Positions 1 to 9,074 are shown, numbered from the stretch's first letter. The stretch: DNA of 64,000 nucleotides from PLOWO2-12-38-17 sp963709355 (GCA_963709355.1 CAVPVY010000005.1:2418001-2482000); one strand, 5' to 3'. Notes: a model not told the origin generated them from the letters alone. Numbers and translations: made by a program.

Positions 1-1
1 T

Positions 2-355
2 GAGGCAGAAAAAGCCGCTAAAACTATTCACCAATCAGGCGTCTTGAATGTCCTTATAAAAGGTGGTCATGCAGAACCATCAAGCGATATAAGAAAAAAG
101 AATACCATAATAGATGTTTTATACAATGGAAAATCTTTTGAGTATATAGAGGACGAATATATATCAACAAAAAACACACATGGCTCAGGGTGTACATATG
201 CCTCTGCCATAGCTACATTTCTGGCTAAAGGAAGCCAATTGAAAGACGCCGTTTTACAGGCAAGAAAATTTGTTACAAATTCTATTAAAAAGTCCCTCTG
301 CCCTGGTAAAGGTTATGGAACTTTGAACCAGTTCAATGGTATACAATTCCCTTGA
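2..355 (+). CDS. thiD: Hydroxymethylpyrimidine/phosphomethylpyrimidine kinase, C-terminal part
   Basis: This is the 3' end of a gene that runs off the left edge. The frame is open from base 2, so the TTG at 44 is not the real start. ThiD phosphorylates hydroxymethylpyrimidine (phosphate) in thiamine pyrophosphate synthesis in the cytoplasm. The visible 117 residues hold the family's C-terminal signature: a VLIKGGH strand, then NTHGSGCTYASAIA, which carries the glycine-rich loop and catalytic Cys region of ribokinase-like kinases, and a final LCPGKGYGTLNQF tail. The intact enzyme is about 265 residues, so roughly the last 45 percent is seen. No other thiamine gene lies downstream. Confidence 0.9.
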   Translation, partial: EAEKAAKTIHQSGVLNVLIKGGHAEPSSDIRKKNTIIDVLYNGKSFEYIEDEYISTKNTHGSGCTYASAIATFLAKGSQLKDAVLQARKFVTNSIKKSLCPGKGYGTLNQFNGIQFP

Positions 356-493
356 ATTAAGTAGAATTGACTGTTATAATTTTTCTTGTTCTAATATTTA
401 GAAATTTTTTCTGTAATAATTTTGCATTTTATGCAATAGTTATTATTCACGAATTAGGCAAAATGCACTTGTCTCGTATCGAGGAAGAATTAT

Positions 494-1129
494 ATGCAAC
501 AAGTTGTCGCATTAGATTCTAGTGTATTAGTTTTAAACAAATTTTTCATGGCTCTTCATGTAATTTCTGCAAGGAGGGCTTTTGCGCTGCTATGCAAAGC
601 ATCTGCAGAAGTAATCTCTGTAGATGACGGCAAGTTTAGTTCGTATAATTTTGAAAGCTGGATGGATATTTCTCTTTATAAGGCAAAATCAGGCTTACCA
701 GACGTTGACAGGAGTAGTTGGGTAAGGACTGTTTCTCTTGAAATTGAAATACCAAAGATAATTCGTCTGCTATTCTACGATAAGCGACCCCAATCGAATG
801 TAAAATTTAATAGGCGAAATATCTTTGCACGAGACGAGAATAAATGCCAGTACTGTGGTAAGCGCTTTCCAACGTCTGAACTCAGCCTAGACCATATTCT
901 ACCAAAGGCATATAATGGTAAAACGACATGGACAAACATCGTATGTGCATGTACAGAATGCAATAAAAAGAAAGGTGGAAGGACTCCGGAACAGGCTAGA
1001 ATGAAATTAATACGCAAACCTGCAAAACCGAAACACAGTCCGGTACTGAGCCTTAAACTTCGTTTGGATAAATATAGCTCATGGAGGCAATTTTTAGATG
1101 AGGCTTACTGGTCTGTCCCATTGAAATGA
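494..1129 (+). CDS. HNH endonuclease family protein
   Basis: A 211-residue protein with an HNH nuclease fold in its second half. CQYCGKRFP near residue 116 gives the first Cys pair, LSLDHILPKA carries the conserved Asp-His of the active site, and CTECNKKKGGRTPEQA gives the second Cys pair of the zinc site and the trailing basic segment. The N-terminal 110 residues resemble the leader of bacterial HNH proteins that stand alone on chromosomes. Start ATG 494 has GAGGAAG about 8 bases upstream. It is monocistronic, with over 130 bases before it and about 90 after. The substrate is not predictable; such genes are common in this phylum and need not be mobile. Confidence 0.85.
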   Translation: MQQVVALDSSVLVLNKFFMALHVISARRAFALLCKASAEVISVDDGKFSSYNFESWMDISLYKAKSGLPDVDRSSWVRTVSLEIEIPKIIRLLFYDKRPQSNVKFNRRNIFARDENKCQYCGKRFPTSELSLDHILPKAYNGKTTWTNIVCACTECNKKKGGRTPEQARMKLIRKPAKPKHSPVLSLKLRLDKYSSWRQFLDEAYWSVPLK

Positions 1130-1218
1130 CATTCTTAAAGATAACTATAAAGAAACGGAAAAGTTTTTATTTGTGGTAACTGTCTATCTTTATTTTAAGA
1201 AAATATTATATAAAAATC

Positions 1219-2271
1219 TTGGAAGAAGGGCAATCTGATCTCTTCTCCAGTACCATAAAAAATATATTATATCCTATTTCAAAAATATACGGGTTTATAA
1301 TTAAAACTCGTATTTTTTTTTATAGGAACGGTATTCTTAAGAGTGTCCGCCTCCCAGTTCCTGTAATTAGCATTGGTAATATAACGATTGGTGGCACTGG
1401 TAAAACGCCAATAGTAGAATACATCGCAAATTATTTAAATAATAAAGAGAAAAAGATTGCAATCTTAAGTCGTGGTTATGCCGCTAATATAATACAAAAT
1501 AGCGACTCCTTGACTGAAAATGCCTGCAATGATGAATATCTACTATTAAAGGAAAACATTCCTGGTATTCCTAATTTATTAAATAAAAACAGAATCAAAA
1601 GTGGTCTTGACGCTATAAAACATTTTAACGCTGAATATCTGATACTCGACGATGGTTTTCAGCATATTAAACTTACAAGAGACCTTGACATTGTGGTTAT
1701 TGATGCACTAAATCCGTTCGGTAATGAATACATGCTTCCATGCGGAATACTACGGGAACCGCTGGAAGAACTCAAAAGGGCTGATATGTTTATATTGACT
1801 CATACAGACCAATGTAATAAAAATAAAATCAGTTTTATAATCAACCGTCTGCAGGAACTTTCTAATAATACACCAATAGTAGAAACTGTTCATAAACCTG
1901 TTTGTTTGGAATCTATAACTGACGACACAACAATAGAAATTAATTACTTAAATAACAAAAAGGTCTTTGCTTTTTGTGCTATCGGCAATCCTTTGTCATT
2001 CAAAAAAAGCATTGAAAGTGCTGGGGCAGAGATAATTGGTTTCTGCCCATCCCCAGACCACCATATATATTCTGACGCCGAATTAAATAAATTGAATAAA
2101 AAAGCACAAAACATTAAACCAGACGCAATAATAGTCACTCAAAAAGATAAAGTAAAAATTAAAAATACTTCACTGACATGGAATTTACCAGTATGGTCAT
2201 TAAAGGTAAGAATAAATATTGTTAAGGGTTTTGAGATCTTTGAAAATAAAATCAATGAATTTCTAACTTAA
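1219..2271 (+). CDS. lpxK: Tetraacyldisaccharide 4'-kinase
   Basis: LpxK phosphorylates the 4' position of the lipid A disaccharide precursor at the inner membrane, so the cell makes a lipid A-type outer membrane. The 350-residue length is normal. The P-loop GNITIGGTGKTP lies near residues 53-64, and the family signature DDGFQHIKLTRDLDIVVID follows near 140. The N-terminal ILYPISKIYGFI segment matches the membrane-associated helix. The start is a TTG without a clear Shine-Dalgarno, but homology begins within about 15 residues, so it cannot be far wrong. A small ferredoxin gene begins 13 bases after the stop and is probably co-transcribed. Confidence 0.93.
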   Translation: MEEGQSDLFSSTIKNILYPISKIYGFIIKTRIFFYRNGILKSVRLPVPVISIGNITIGGTGKTPIVEYIANYLNNKEKKIAILSRGYAANIIQNSDSLTENACNDEYLLLKENIPGIPNLLNKNRIKSGLDAIKHFNAEYLILDDGFQHIKLTRDLDIVVIDALNPFGNEYMLPCGILREPLEELKRADMFILTHTDQCNKNKISFIINRLQELSNNTPIVETVHKPVCLESITDDTTIEINYLNNKKVFAFCAIGNPLSFKKSIESAGAEIIGFCPSPDHHIYSDAELNKLNKKAQNIKPDAIIVTQKDKVKIKNTSLTWNLPVWSLKVRINIVKGFEIFENKINEFLT

Positions 2272-2284
2272 GAGGAAAAACAAG

Positions 2285-2455
2285 ATGGCTCATAAGATTA
2301 CGGATGAATGTATAAACTGCGGGGCATGTGAAACTGAATGTCCTTCGAATGCTATATCAGAATCGGACGAAAAGAGGATAATCAACCAGGACGCCTGTAC
2401 CGATTGTGGTAATTGTGTGACTATATGCCCAGTTGAGGCAATTCTGGCTCCTTAA
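2285..2455 (+). CDS. Small 2[4Fe-4S] ferredoxin
   Basis: A 56-residue bacterial-type ferredoxin. Two CxxCxxCxxxCP motifs are visible, CINCGACETECP at residues 9-20 and CTDCGNCVTICP at residues 38-49, each expected to ligate one [4Fe-4S] cluster. The AGGAAAA before ATG 2285 serves as ribosome binding site. It sits 13 bases behind lpxK, likely by transcriptional convenience. It is a soluble low-potential electron carrier; the partner cannot be told from context. Confidence 0.93.
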   Translation: MAHKITDECINCGACETECPSNAISESDEKRIINQDACTDCGNCVTICPVEAILAP

Positions 2456-2607
2456 CAATCTTTTAATAATTTCAGAATAAAGCAGGCATAACTCAAATAT
2501 CTTTCTTTATAAAGATTTTAAGGCAACTTACAAATTACCCTTTGGACATATAAATTCCCAAGATTTTATGATTATGCCTCAATTACAACTTTCGAAAGGA
2601 AAACAGG

Positions 2608-3579
2608 ATGGGGAAACAAAATAAATCCTATACCAAATCTCATAAACCTCTTGACTTCAGTAAAATCAGGACATATTCAATAAAAAAGCGAAGGAATCTT
2701 TCGAATATCAAACTATTTGCCAAACCTGTTTTACCATCAGATGGAATAAAGGCTTTTTTAGAATCCCTGCCTGAAATTTTAGCCTCTGTAAATCTTCAAA
2801 GGGTAATTGAAGCAATAGTTCATGCGTACAAAAACGAACACCCTGTAATATTAGCCATTGGGGCGCATGTAATAAAGTGTGGTCTATCACCATTAATTAT
2901 AGACCTCATGAAACGCGGTATCATAACGGCAATTGCAATGAACGGCGCGGCCGCAATCCATGATTATGAAATCTCACTAATCGGTGCAACCTCTGAAGAT
3001 GTTGCCTCAAGCCTAAAAGACGGAAGTTTCGGAATGGCAAAAGAGACTGCTGTAGCTTTCCAATTTGCATCAGCCAGAGGGGTAAAAAATGGCACGGGTC
3101 TTGGACAGGCGCTCGGGCATGAAATGATCGAAGAAAAGAACAAATATAACAACCTGAGTCTTTTAGTCTGCGGTGCAAAATTAAATATACCAACCACAGT
3201 ACACGTTGCACTGGGAACTGATACAATACATATGCATCCTAACATCTCAGGGAAAGACCTTGGAGAATCAAGCCAGATTGATTTTAAGATACTTGCATCG
3301 GTTGTTTCAGAACTTGAAGGAGGCGTATGGCTGAATGTTGGTTCAGCTGTCATCATGCCAGAAGTCTTTCTCAAGGCACTCAGCGTTGCCAGAAACCTTG
3401 GCTACAAAGTTAAAAATTTTGTAACTGTAAACATGGACATGATTCAGCATTACAGGCCGCAAACAAATGTTATAAAAAGACCAACGCAATACGGCTATGC
3501 AATTACAGGACATCACGAAATCATGTTGCCTTTATTAAGGATAGGCATTCTCTCAAAACTTGGTATAGGAGATGAGTAA
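2608..3579 (+). CDS. Deoxyhypusine synthase-like protein
   Basis: A 323-residue protein resembling the bacterial deoxyhypusine synthase-like family. Visible blocks are VILAIGAHVIKCGLSPLI (about 92-109), GIITAIAMNGAAAIHDYE (about 113-130), a VALGTDTIHMHP segment (about 205) and GGVWLNVGSAVIMPEVF. In true DHS these regions bind NAD and spermidine and modify eIF5A. Bacteria lack eIF5A, so relatives act in polyamine metabolism (homospermidine synthase type) or have unknown roles. Start ATG 2608 follows GAAAGGAAAA. The last 8 bases overlap the glycosylase gene at 3572, so the two are translationally linked. Family placement is from pattern recognition only. Confidence 0.6.
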   Translation: MGKQNKSYTKSHKPLDFSKIRTYSIKKRRNLSNIKLFAKPVLPSDGIKAFLESLPEILASVNLQRVIEAIVHAYKNEHPVILAIGAHVIKCGLSPLIIDLMKRGIITAIAMNGAAAIHDYEISLIGATSEDVASSLKDGSFGMAKETAVAFQFASARGVKNGTGLGQALGHEMIEEKNKYNNLSLLVCGAKLNIPTTVHVALGTDTIHMHPNISGKDLGESSQIDFKILASVVSELEGGVWLNVGSAVIMPEVFLKALSVARNLGYKVKNFVTVNMDMIQHYRPQTNVIKRPTQYGYAITGHHEIMLPLLRIGILSKLGIGDE

Positions 3580-4216
3580 AACTAGAACACTTTTACAGAT
3601 ATATGAAAAAATGTTCGATGTTTTAGGCCCACAACGCTGGTGGCCCGGAGAAACTCCCTTTGAAGTTGCTGTAGGCGCCATACTAACGCAAAATACCAAT
3701 TGGTCTAATGTTGAAAAGGCAATCAAAAACCTAAAGAAAGCAGGAAAACTTGACCCAGCCGGTATACACAAGTTAAACATGTCGGAACTGGCGGAACTCA
3801 TACGCCCTTCTGGTTTTTTCAATATTAAAGCAAAACGTGTTAAGGCATTCATTAGCTGGTTGTTTTCAGTGTACGATGGTAAACTTTCAAAAATGTTTAC
3901 AAAGGATTTAGAAATTATTCGTGAGGAATTGCTTGGTATAAAAGGTATAGGGCCAGAAACTGCAGATTCCATTTTACTTTATGCAGGAAATTTTCCAACG
4001 TTCGTTGTTGATGCTTATACACACAGGATTTTTTCAAGGCACGAATTTATTCCAGAAGAAAGTTCATACGATGAAATAAAGGCCTTCTTTGAAGAAAATC
4101 TGCCAAAAGATGTGAAGTTGTTTAATGAATACCATGCCTTATTGGTGAATGTTGGAAAAATGTTTTGCAAGCCAAAAAGATTATGTGAACAGTGCCCTTT
4201 AAAAGATTTCTTGTAA
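3572..4216 (+). CDS. HhH-GPD DNA glycosylase, endonuclease III-like
   Basis: A 214-residue base-excision repair glycosylase of the endonuclease III superfamily. The helix-hairpin-helix is LLGIKGIGPETADSIL and the catalytic Asp is in FVVDAYTHRIFSRH. The position that is Lys in bifunctional EndoIII (GVGRKTA) is Glu here (GIGPETA), so a monofunctional glycosylase of the 3-methyladenine (MagIII/AlkA-like) kind is more likely than an AP lyase. The C-terminus has CKPKRLCEQCP and then ends, giving three of the four Cys of the usual iron-sulfur loop. The start overlaps the preceding gene by 8 bases. Confidence 0.85.
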   Translation: MSKTRTLLQIYEKMFDVLGPQRWWPGETPFEVAVGAILTQNTNWSNVEKAIKNLKKAGKLDPAGIHKLNMSELAELIRPSGFFNIKAKRVKAFISWLFSVYDGKLSKMFTKDLEIIREELLGIKGIGPETADSILLYAGNFPTFVVDAYTHRIFSRHEFIPEESSYDEIKAFFEENLPKDVKLFNEYHALLVNVGKMFCKPKRLCEQCPLKDFL

Positions 4217-4297
4217 TTTTACAATAATCTAGTATAAAGACGATTTTAGGTTAAAATTAATATTGCTTTTATAAATATCAATTTCCGGAGGTAATAG

Positions 4298-5584
4298 ATG
4301 ACAGGCAATGACGTTTTAATAAAAGGTGGACATGTTATTGATCCCTCCGCAGAGCTTGACGGAACTGTTGATATTCTTATTGGGAATGGCAAGATTAAAC
4401 AGATTTCAAATAACATAGACGCAACTAGCAACACAAAGATAATTAACGCAACACAAAAATATGTAATACCGGGTTTAATAGACTGTCATGTCCATCTTCG
4501 CGAACCAGGTCTTGAATATAAAGAAACTATAGAGACCGGCTCGCGCGCTGCAGCAAAAGGCGGTTTTACTACATTAATATGCGAGCCAAATACCATGCCT
4601 CCAATCGACTCTCTGGAAATGGTTAAGTTATTTATGGATAGGGTTTCTCAGAAAGGCAAAGTAAATATATACACAAAGGCATGTATAACGAAAGGGTTGT
4701 TGGGTGAAGAACTGACTGATATTGATAAGCTTGCGATAGATAAACACGTAAAGGCGCTTTCAGACGATGGTAATCCAGTGTTTTACGAGTCATTAATGAA
4801 GAAGGCATGCGAACTGGCTGCCAGGAACAACATTATCATAAGCCCTCACTGTGAAGACTCTCAGGTCTCTCTGGATAAGGCAAAAGGGAACAGTAAAGCA
4901 GCGAATTTCCCAGGCAATCCGTTTTGCCATGAAACCGATTTTGTTATCCGTGAGATTAAATGCACCGAACAATTTGGTGGAATGTTACACGTCTCGCATG
5001 TCAGTTTAAAAAGCACTGCTGAAGTTATCAAACAGGCAAAAGAACGGCGTCTTGCAAAAATTACATGCGAAGTTACTCCGCATCACTTATTACTCGATGA
5101 AAATTTCAAGAACGAAGATGGAACAATACCAAAAACAAATCCACCATTGCGAACTAAAGAAGATAGAGAAGCACTCCAGAAATATTTAAAAAACAACACT
5201 ATTGATGTTATTGCCACTGACCATGCCCCACATACTCATAACGATATTAAAAAGGGGTCATCAGGCTTAGTAGGACTGGAAACAGCGCTTGGCGTTATTC
5301 TGACAAAACTTGTTCACACTGACATCCTGACTCTGAAAGAAGTTGTGCAGAAAATGTCAACAAATCCTGCGAGAATATTTAACGTTAGCGGAGGCAGTCT
5401 GGCAGTAGGCATGCCTGCCGATATTGTTGTTATTGACTTAAATAAAGAGTGGACTGTAGATGTTGAAGAATTTGAATCTAGGGCAAGAAATTGCCCCTTT
5501 AACGGCTGGAAACTCAAGGGACAGGTTGTAACTACCATCGTTGGCGGGAAATTAGTTGTAGATAATAACCAAATGGTATGCTAA
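4298..5584 (+). CDS. pyrC: Dihydroorotase
   Basis: Dihydroorotase (class I, PyrC/PyrX type) closes carbamoyl-aspartate to dihydroorotate in pyrimidine synthesis. The 428-residue length is typical. IDCHVHLREPG places the metal-binding HxH at residues 64 and 66. The GGFTTLICEPNTMPP segment, the SPHCED and HVSH histidines, and IATDHAPH with the catalytic Asp are all present, so it looks like an active enzyme rather than the inactive PyrB-associated paralogue. CGGAGG lies 8 bases before ATG 4298. The last 7 bases overlap the NYN-domain gene. Confidence 0.95.
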   Translation: MTGNDVLIKGGHVIDPSAELDGTVDILIGNGKIKQISNNIDATSNTKIINATQKYVIPGLIDCHVHLREPGLEYKETIETGSRAAAKGGFTTLICEPNTMPPIDSLEMVKLFMDRVSQKGKVNIYTKACITKGLLGEELTDIDKLAIDKHVKALSDDGNPVFYESLMKKACELAARNNIIISPHCEDSQVSLDKAKGNSKAANFPGNPFCHETDFVIREIKCTEQFGGMLHVSHVSLKSTAEVIKQAKERRLAKITCEVTPHHLLLDENFKNEDGTIPKTNPPLRTKEDREALQKYLKNNTIDVIATDHAPHTHNDIKKGSSGLVGLETALGVILTKLVHTDILTLKEVVQKMSTNPARIFNVSGGSLAVGMPADIVVIDLNKEWTVDVEEFESRARNCPFNGWKLKGQVVTTIVGGKLVVDNNQMVC

Positions 5585-6252
5585 TTATTGTAGATGGTTA
5601 TAATTTTATATTTAATGTACCAGAACTTGAAAAACATGTAAAAATAAACCGTATAGAACACTTACGGGATTTTATTGTATACCTGTTTTCCAAATATAAA
5701 GAAAAAAACCGCTACAATATAATTATTGTTTTTGACGGTAATTTTACCAAGGCTGCACTGCCAAAAAAACAAGTTCATTCTGGTATAGAAGTTATTTTCT
5801 CAAAATCAGGTATAAGCGCAGACACTGAAATAAAAAACATCACAAGCCTTTGCCAGAATCCCAAAGATGTCCGTATCGTCACATACGACAATGACATTAT
5901 AAAACACGTCAAAAGATGCGGCTGTCAAATTATAGAACCAAAGGCTTTGTACAAGGATATTCTGGCTACACTGGATACTGCAAAAAAGCAAGTGGTGGAC
6001 GAACCTGAAAGCAAGCACAGCGGCCCGTTAGAAGCCGATGCCAAATACTGGAAAGACATCTTCAAAAATCTCCCAAATAAGGAATCAGAAACTGTTACAC
6101 AAAAGATTGGAATGCCGGCAACAAAGATAAAACAAAGAACGCCAAAGACCAAAGACGAACCTCCATGCAAATATTTCGGGCCCTCTGCCGATGAAACACA
6201 ATACTGGATACGTATATTTCAAGAGGGTAAAAAAAATGAAACAGAAAAATAA
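5578..6252 (+). CDS. NYN-domain (YacP/Rae1-like) putative RNase
   Basis: The first 125 residues form a NYN (PIN-like) nuclease domain: MLIIVDGYNFIFN supplies the first catalytic Asp, VFDGNF the second acidic site, and IVTYDNDI the third. Relatives include the Bacillus ribosome-associated RNase Rae1. The C-terminal 100 residues are a variable extension containing two copies of a roughly 24-residue motif (K/P-rich linker, then GPxxAxxxYWxxIF). The start overlaps the pyrC stop and its 3' end overlaps the VanZ-like gene, so pyrC, this gene and vanZ form one operon. RNA target unknown. Confidence 0.75.
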   Translation: MLIIVDGYNFIFNVPELEKHVKINRIEHLRDFIVYLFSKYKEKNRYNIIIVFDGNFTKAALPKKQVHSGIEVIFSKSGISADTEIKNITSLCQNPKDVRIVTYDNDIIKHVKRCGCQIIEPKALYKDILATLDTAKKQVVDEPESKHSGPLEADAKYWKDIFKNLPNKESETVTQKIGMPATKIKQRTPKTKDEPPCKYFGPSADETQYWIRIFQEGKKNETEK

Positions 6253-6661
6253 AATATACTTTCTCTTTAAATATATATTAACGTTTACTTATGCCTTTTT
6301 AATATTTTATGTCTCATCTCAAGACACATCTTCTGTTACACTGCCGGTTTTCAGTGATAAACTAATACATTTCTTAGAATACGGTTTACTATGCTTTATG
6401 ATCTGCTGGTCAGTTTTCTCTTTCTCCATCAGGACCAAACATATTTATATAGTTATTATTGCAATCTGTATTACGTCCTTATACGGCTTATTAGACGAAA
6501 TTCATCAATATTTTACACCGCACCGCTCAATGGATATCTTTGACTGGTTAGCGGATACTGCTGGAGCTGTTACTGCAGGATTCTTCTGGAAAATGTTAGT
6601 ATATAAACTACAAAGAAAGCAAAAATCGCTTGCAATGAGTAAAACTCCGATTAATATGTAG
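6236..6661 (+). CDS. VanZ-like membrane protein
   Basis: A 141-residue integral membrane protein with about four hydrophobic segments. The VanZ-like signature is seen: DKLIHFLEYGLLCFM, then LLDEIHQYFTPHRSMDIFD followed by a final helix with AGAVTAGFF. VanZ relatives are small inner-membrane proteins; VanZ itself confers low-level teicoplanin resistance, but most members have no known role. An upstream ATG at 6191 is in frame, but ATG 6236 is preferred because AGAGGG lies just before it. It overlaps the preceding NYN gene by 17 bases. Confidence 0.8.
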   Translation: MKQKNKIYFLFKYILTFTYAFLIFYVSSQDTSSVTLPVFSDKLIHFLEYGLLCFMICWSVFSFSIRTKHIYIVIIAICITSLYGLLDEIHQYFTPHRSMDIFDWLADTAGAVTAGFFWKMLVYKLQRKQKSLAMSKTPINM

Positions 6662-6715
6662 GGGAAAAATCGAGCAAGACAGTGCCCCATGTAAATATTT
6701 TTGGTAACACTTAGG

Positions 6716-6862
6716 CTCACCGCAGAGTACGCAGAGGTCGCAAAGAAATAGAGAGGTTGTAAAGTTGAGAGGTAGTGATGTTGTATTTCTCAATTTCCCA
6801 TCTTTCCAGTTTCTTTCCTTCTGTTCTTCTCCTCTGCGTTCTCCGAGTCCTTTGCGGTGAAT
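6716..6862. repeat. Palindromic dispersed repeat (CACCGCAGAG family)
   Basis: An imperfect inverted repeat of about 147 bases. The left arm has CACCGCAGAG then ACGCAGAGG, and the right arm read on the other strand has CACCGCAAAGG then ACGCAGAGG. The interior holds no credible gene. Sequences of this CGCAGAG type are spread through many bacterial genomes. Related pieces lie at 56.9 kb (CTCTGCGGTCTCTGTGG) and 52.9 kb in this window. It fills the gap between the VanZ-like gene and the restriction-modification pair. Confidence 0.65.
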
Positions 6863-6894
6863 ATTAAGATTTTTGATGGTCTTGTGTAAAAAAG

Positions 6895-7836
6895 ATGCAA
6901 AGAAAAACGCGAATCAAATCAATCAACAAAGCTAAACGAAAAACATCGCATACTTACAATCTCCCTGAAAATCCCATCGAATTTTACATTTCAGAAGAAA
7001 CACCGGTCTATGAGAAAGAGAGACCTTTCGCCATTTATTATGATGACTCTGTACATTCAGTAAAACTGCTCAAAGGAGATTGTATTACAATATTGAATCA
7101 GGCACGGGAAAATAGCGTTGACATGATCTTCGCCGACCCACCCTATTTTCTCTCGAATGGGGGAATTACCTGTCATGCCGGGAAAATGGTTTCTGTTAAT
7201 AAGGGAAAATGGGATAAGTCTAGAGGTGTAAAAGAAAACCACCAATTCACCCTTGACTGGCTAAAAGCCTGTCAGCGAGTTTTAAAAACAAACGGCACTA
7301 TATGGGTTTCTGGAACAACTCACATAATTTATTCAGTTGGATATGCCATGCAGGAACTTGGATACAAGATACTCAATGATATTATCTGGTATAAACGCAA
7401 TGCCCCACCAAATCTTTCATGCAGATACTTCACGCATTCAACAGAAATAGTCTTGTGGGCGGCTAAGAATGAGAAAAGCAAACATTATTTTGATTATCAG
7501 TTAATGAAGCAGTTTAACAATGGAAAACAAATGCGTAATTTATGGCAAATATCTGCACCACCTGCCGAAGAAAAGAAGTTTGGTAAACATCCAACGCAAA
7601 AACCGGTTGAACTTTTAACAAGGCTTATACTTGCATCTACAAAAGAAAACGATTTAGTCCTTGACCCTTTCTGTGGAAGCTCAACAACAGGTGTTACCGC
7701 AGTTTTACTTAATAGAAAATATGTTGGAATTGATTTAGAAAACGAATATCTCGACCTTTCAATAAAAAGATTGGGAGAAGCCATATTGAAGAAAAAAACT
7801 CGTTTGTTTGTCGGCGTAGAGGCTTATGTTTTATGA
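6895..7836 (+). CDS. Adenine-N6 DNA methyltransferase, DpnA (M.DpnIIB) type
   Basis: A 313-residue beta-class methyltransferase. The catalytic motif ADPPYFLSNGGITC precedes the SAM-binding DPFCGSSTTG, which defines the beta order. The blocks NLSCRYFTHSTE and KHPTQKPVELL are those of the DpnA-type enzyme of the Streptococcus DpnII system, which methylates adenine in GATC. The stop overlaps the start of a DpnII-family endonuclease (ATGA junction). GATC specificity is inferred from the family. The first 45 residues are basic and less conserved, and no strong ribosome binding site precedes ATG 6895, so the true start may be slightly downstream. Confidence 0.88.
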   Translation: MQRKTRIKSINKAKRKTSHTYNLPENPIEFYISEETPVYEKERPFAIYYDDSVHSVKLLKGDCITILNQARENSVDMIFADPPYFLSNGGITCHAGKMVSVNKGKWDKSRGVKENHQFTLDWLKACQRVLKTNGTIWVSGTTHIIYSVGYAMQELGYKILNDIIWYKRNAPPNLSCRYFTHSTEIVLWAAKNEKSKHYFDYQLMKQFNNGKQMRNLWQISAPPAEEKKFGKHPTQKPVELLTRLILASTKENDLVLDPFCGSSTTGVTAVLLNRKYVGIDLENEYLDLSIKRLGEAILKKKTRLFVGVEAYVL

Positions 7837-8759
7837 AATTTTCTACTATTTTCAGAAAAAGGTTAAATTGTAACAACAGCAAAGAAGTTTTTGGTTATTT
7901 GGTTAATAATCTTAATGATTCCATTACATATTGGGATTATTTTGTCAATTGGAATAAAGTTAGTGGCAATATAAGAGATTTTGAAGTCGACTTAAATATC
8001 TTTAACTATCTAATAGGCAAAAACAATATTGAGAGAGAATTAAGATATATTCTAAAAAAACATCCCCAGACTATAAGACTGATTCCTGTTCTTCTTGCTT
8101 GCAGAGAAGATAATTTCAAAATCCTAACTGATTTTACAACTGGAACCCTCACGTACGAAAACTTTTCGTTTAAGAATCGAAAGGAACTTTCTGACACAGA
8201 AATTTCTAAAATCATTAAATTTGCTAATGAAACAGGATTATTAAAACTATTCCAAGAAAAGACTATCAAGAATATTGTAGATTATACAATAGGTGTTGAG
8301 GTTGGGTTAGATAGTAATGGAAGGAAAAACCGTGGAGGTACTGCCATGGAGAATATTGTAGAAACTTTTATAAAAAGTTTTTGCAGTAGTCAAAGGTTTG
8401 TTTATATGCCTCAGGCAACTTCTGGTAAAGTAAAAGCAGACTGGGAAATAAATCTCAGAGTTGACAAGTCGAGCAGGCGATTTGACTTTGGAGTTTATAA
8501 TAATAAAACTCTTTACCTTATAGAGGCTAACTACTATGGGGGTGGCGGTTCTAAACTAAAGTCCACAGCAGGTGAATATAAATCTACCCATGATTTTCTT
8601 ATCAAGCAAGGTCACAAATTTATCTGGATTACAGACGGGATAGGATGGAAGACTACAAGTAGACCCCTAGAGGAAACATTTAATCACATAGATTATCTAT
8701 TAAATTTAAAGATGCTGACAAACGGTTTATTAGAAGATATTATTAAATTCAATTTATGA
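7833..8759 (+). CDS. DpnII-family type II restriction endonuclease
   Basis: A 308-residue protein directly coupled to the methyltransferase by a 4-base overlap. The C-terminal half matches the DpnII/MboI family: NRGGTAMENIVE, QATSGKVKADWE, then RRFDFGVYNN followed by TLYLIEANYY, which gives the PD-(D/E)xK-like Asp and Glu, and FIWITDGIGW. It would cleave unmethylated GATC sites (family knowledge). Base composition is slightly more AT-rich than the neighbours, in keeping with horizontal gain. No DpnM-like (alpha class) methyltransferase is adjacent, whereas the original DpnII locus has two. Confidence 0.85.
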   Translation: MKFSTIFRKRLNCNNSKEVFGYLVNNLNDSITYWDYFVNWNKVSGNIRDFEVDLNIFNYLIGKNNIERELRYILKKHPQTIRLIPVLLACREDNFKILTDFTTGTLTYENFSFKNRKELSDTEISKIIKFANETGLLKLFQEKTIKNIVDYTIGVEVGLDSNGRKNRGGTAMENIVETFIKSFCSSQRFVYMPQATSGKVKADWEINLRVDKSSRRFDFGVYNNKTLYLIEANYYGGGGSKLKSTAGEYKSTHDFLIKQGHKFIWITDGIGWKTTSRPLEETFNHIDYLLNLKMLTNGLLEDIIKFNL

Positions 8760-8897
8760 AATATTGATAAAACTCTGTCACTTTAGTAAGAATTTTTTTG
8801 TGTTATTTTTAATTCAGCTTTCTATAAGGCATCGAAGCCGTAATATCCAACATCTGAAAAACTCATAATCTTACTTTTCTGGGCTAGAATTCACAAT

Positions 8898-9065
8898 ATG
8901 AATACTTTCAGTGTATTTTTTAAAACCTTACTAAACAATTCTAATATATCCTTGTCACGAGATTTATCCATTGAAGAAATAAGATTTATCATTTCTAAAA
9001 TTATTAAATTGATTGAAGAATGTATCTATAAGCATAAGCAAGCCATACCCGATAAGCAACCGTAG
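8898..9065 (+). CDS. Possible small protein (55 residues)
   Basis: A short open frame from ATG 8898 to TAG 9065 that would encode a 55-residue helical, Lys- and Ile-rich peptide. It lies in the roughly 400-base gap behind the endonuclease. No ribosome binding site is convincing and I do not recognise the sequence. It could be the tail of a decayed gene of the restriction locus or chance. Confidence 0.25.
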   Translation: MNTFSVFFKTLLNNSNISLSRDLSIEEIRFIISKIIKLIEECIYKHKQAIPDKQP

Positions 9066-9074
9066 CAAAATTAC

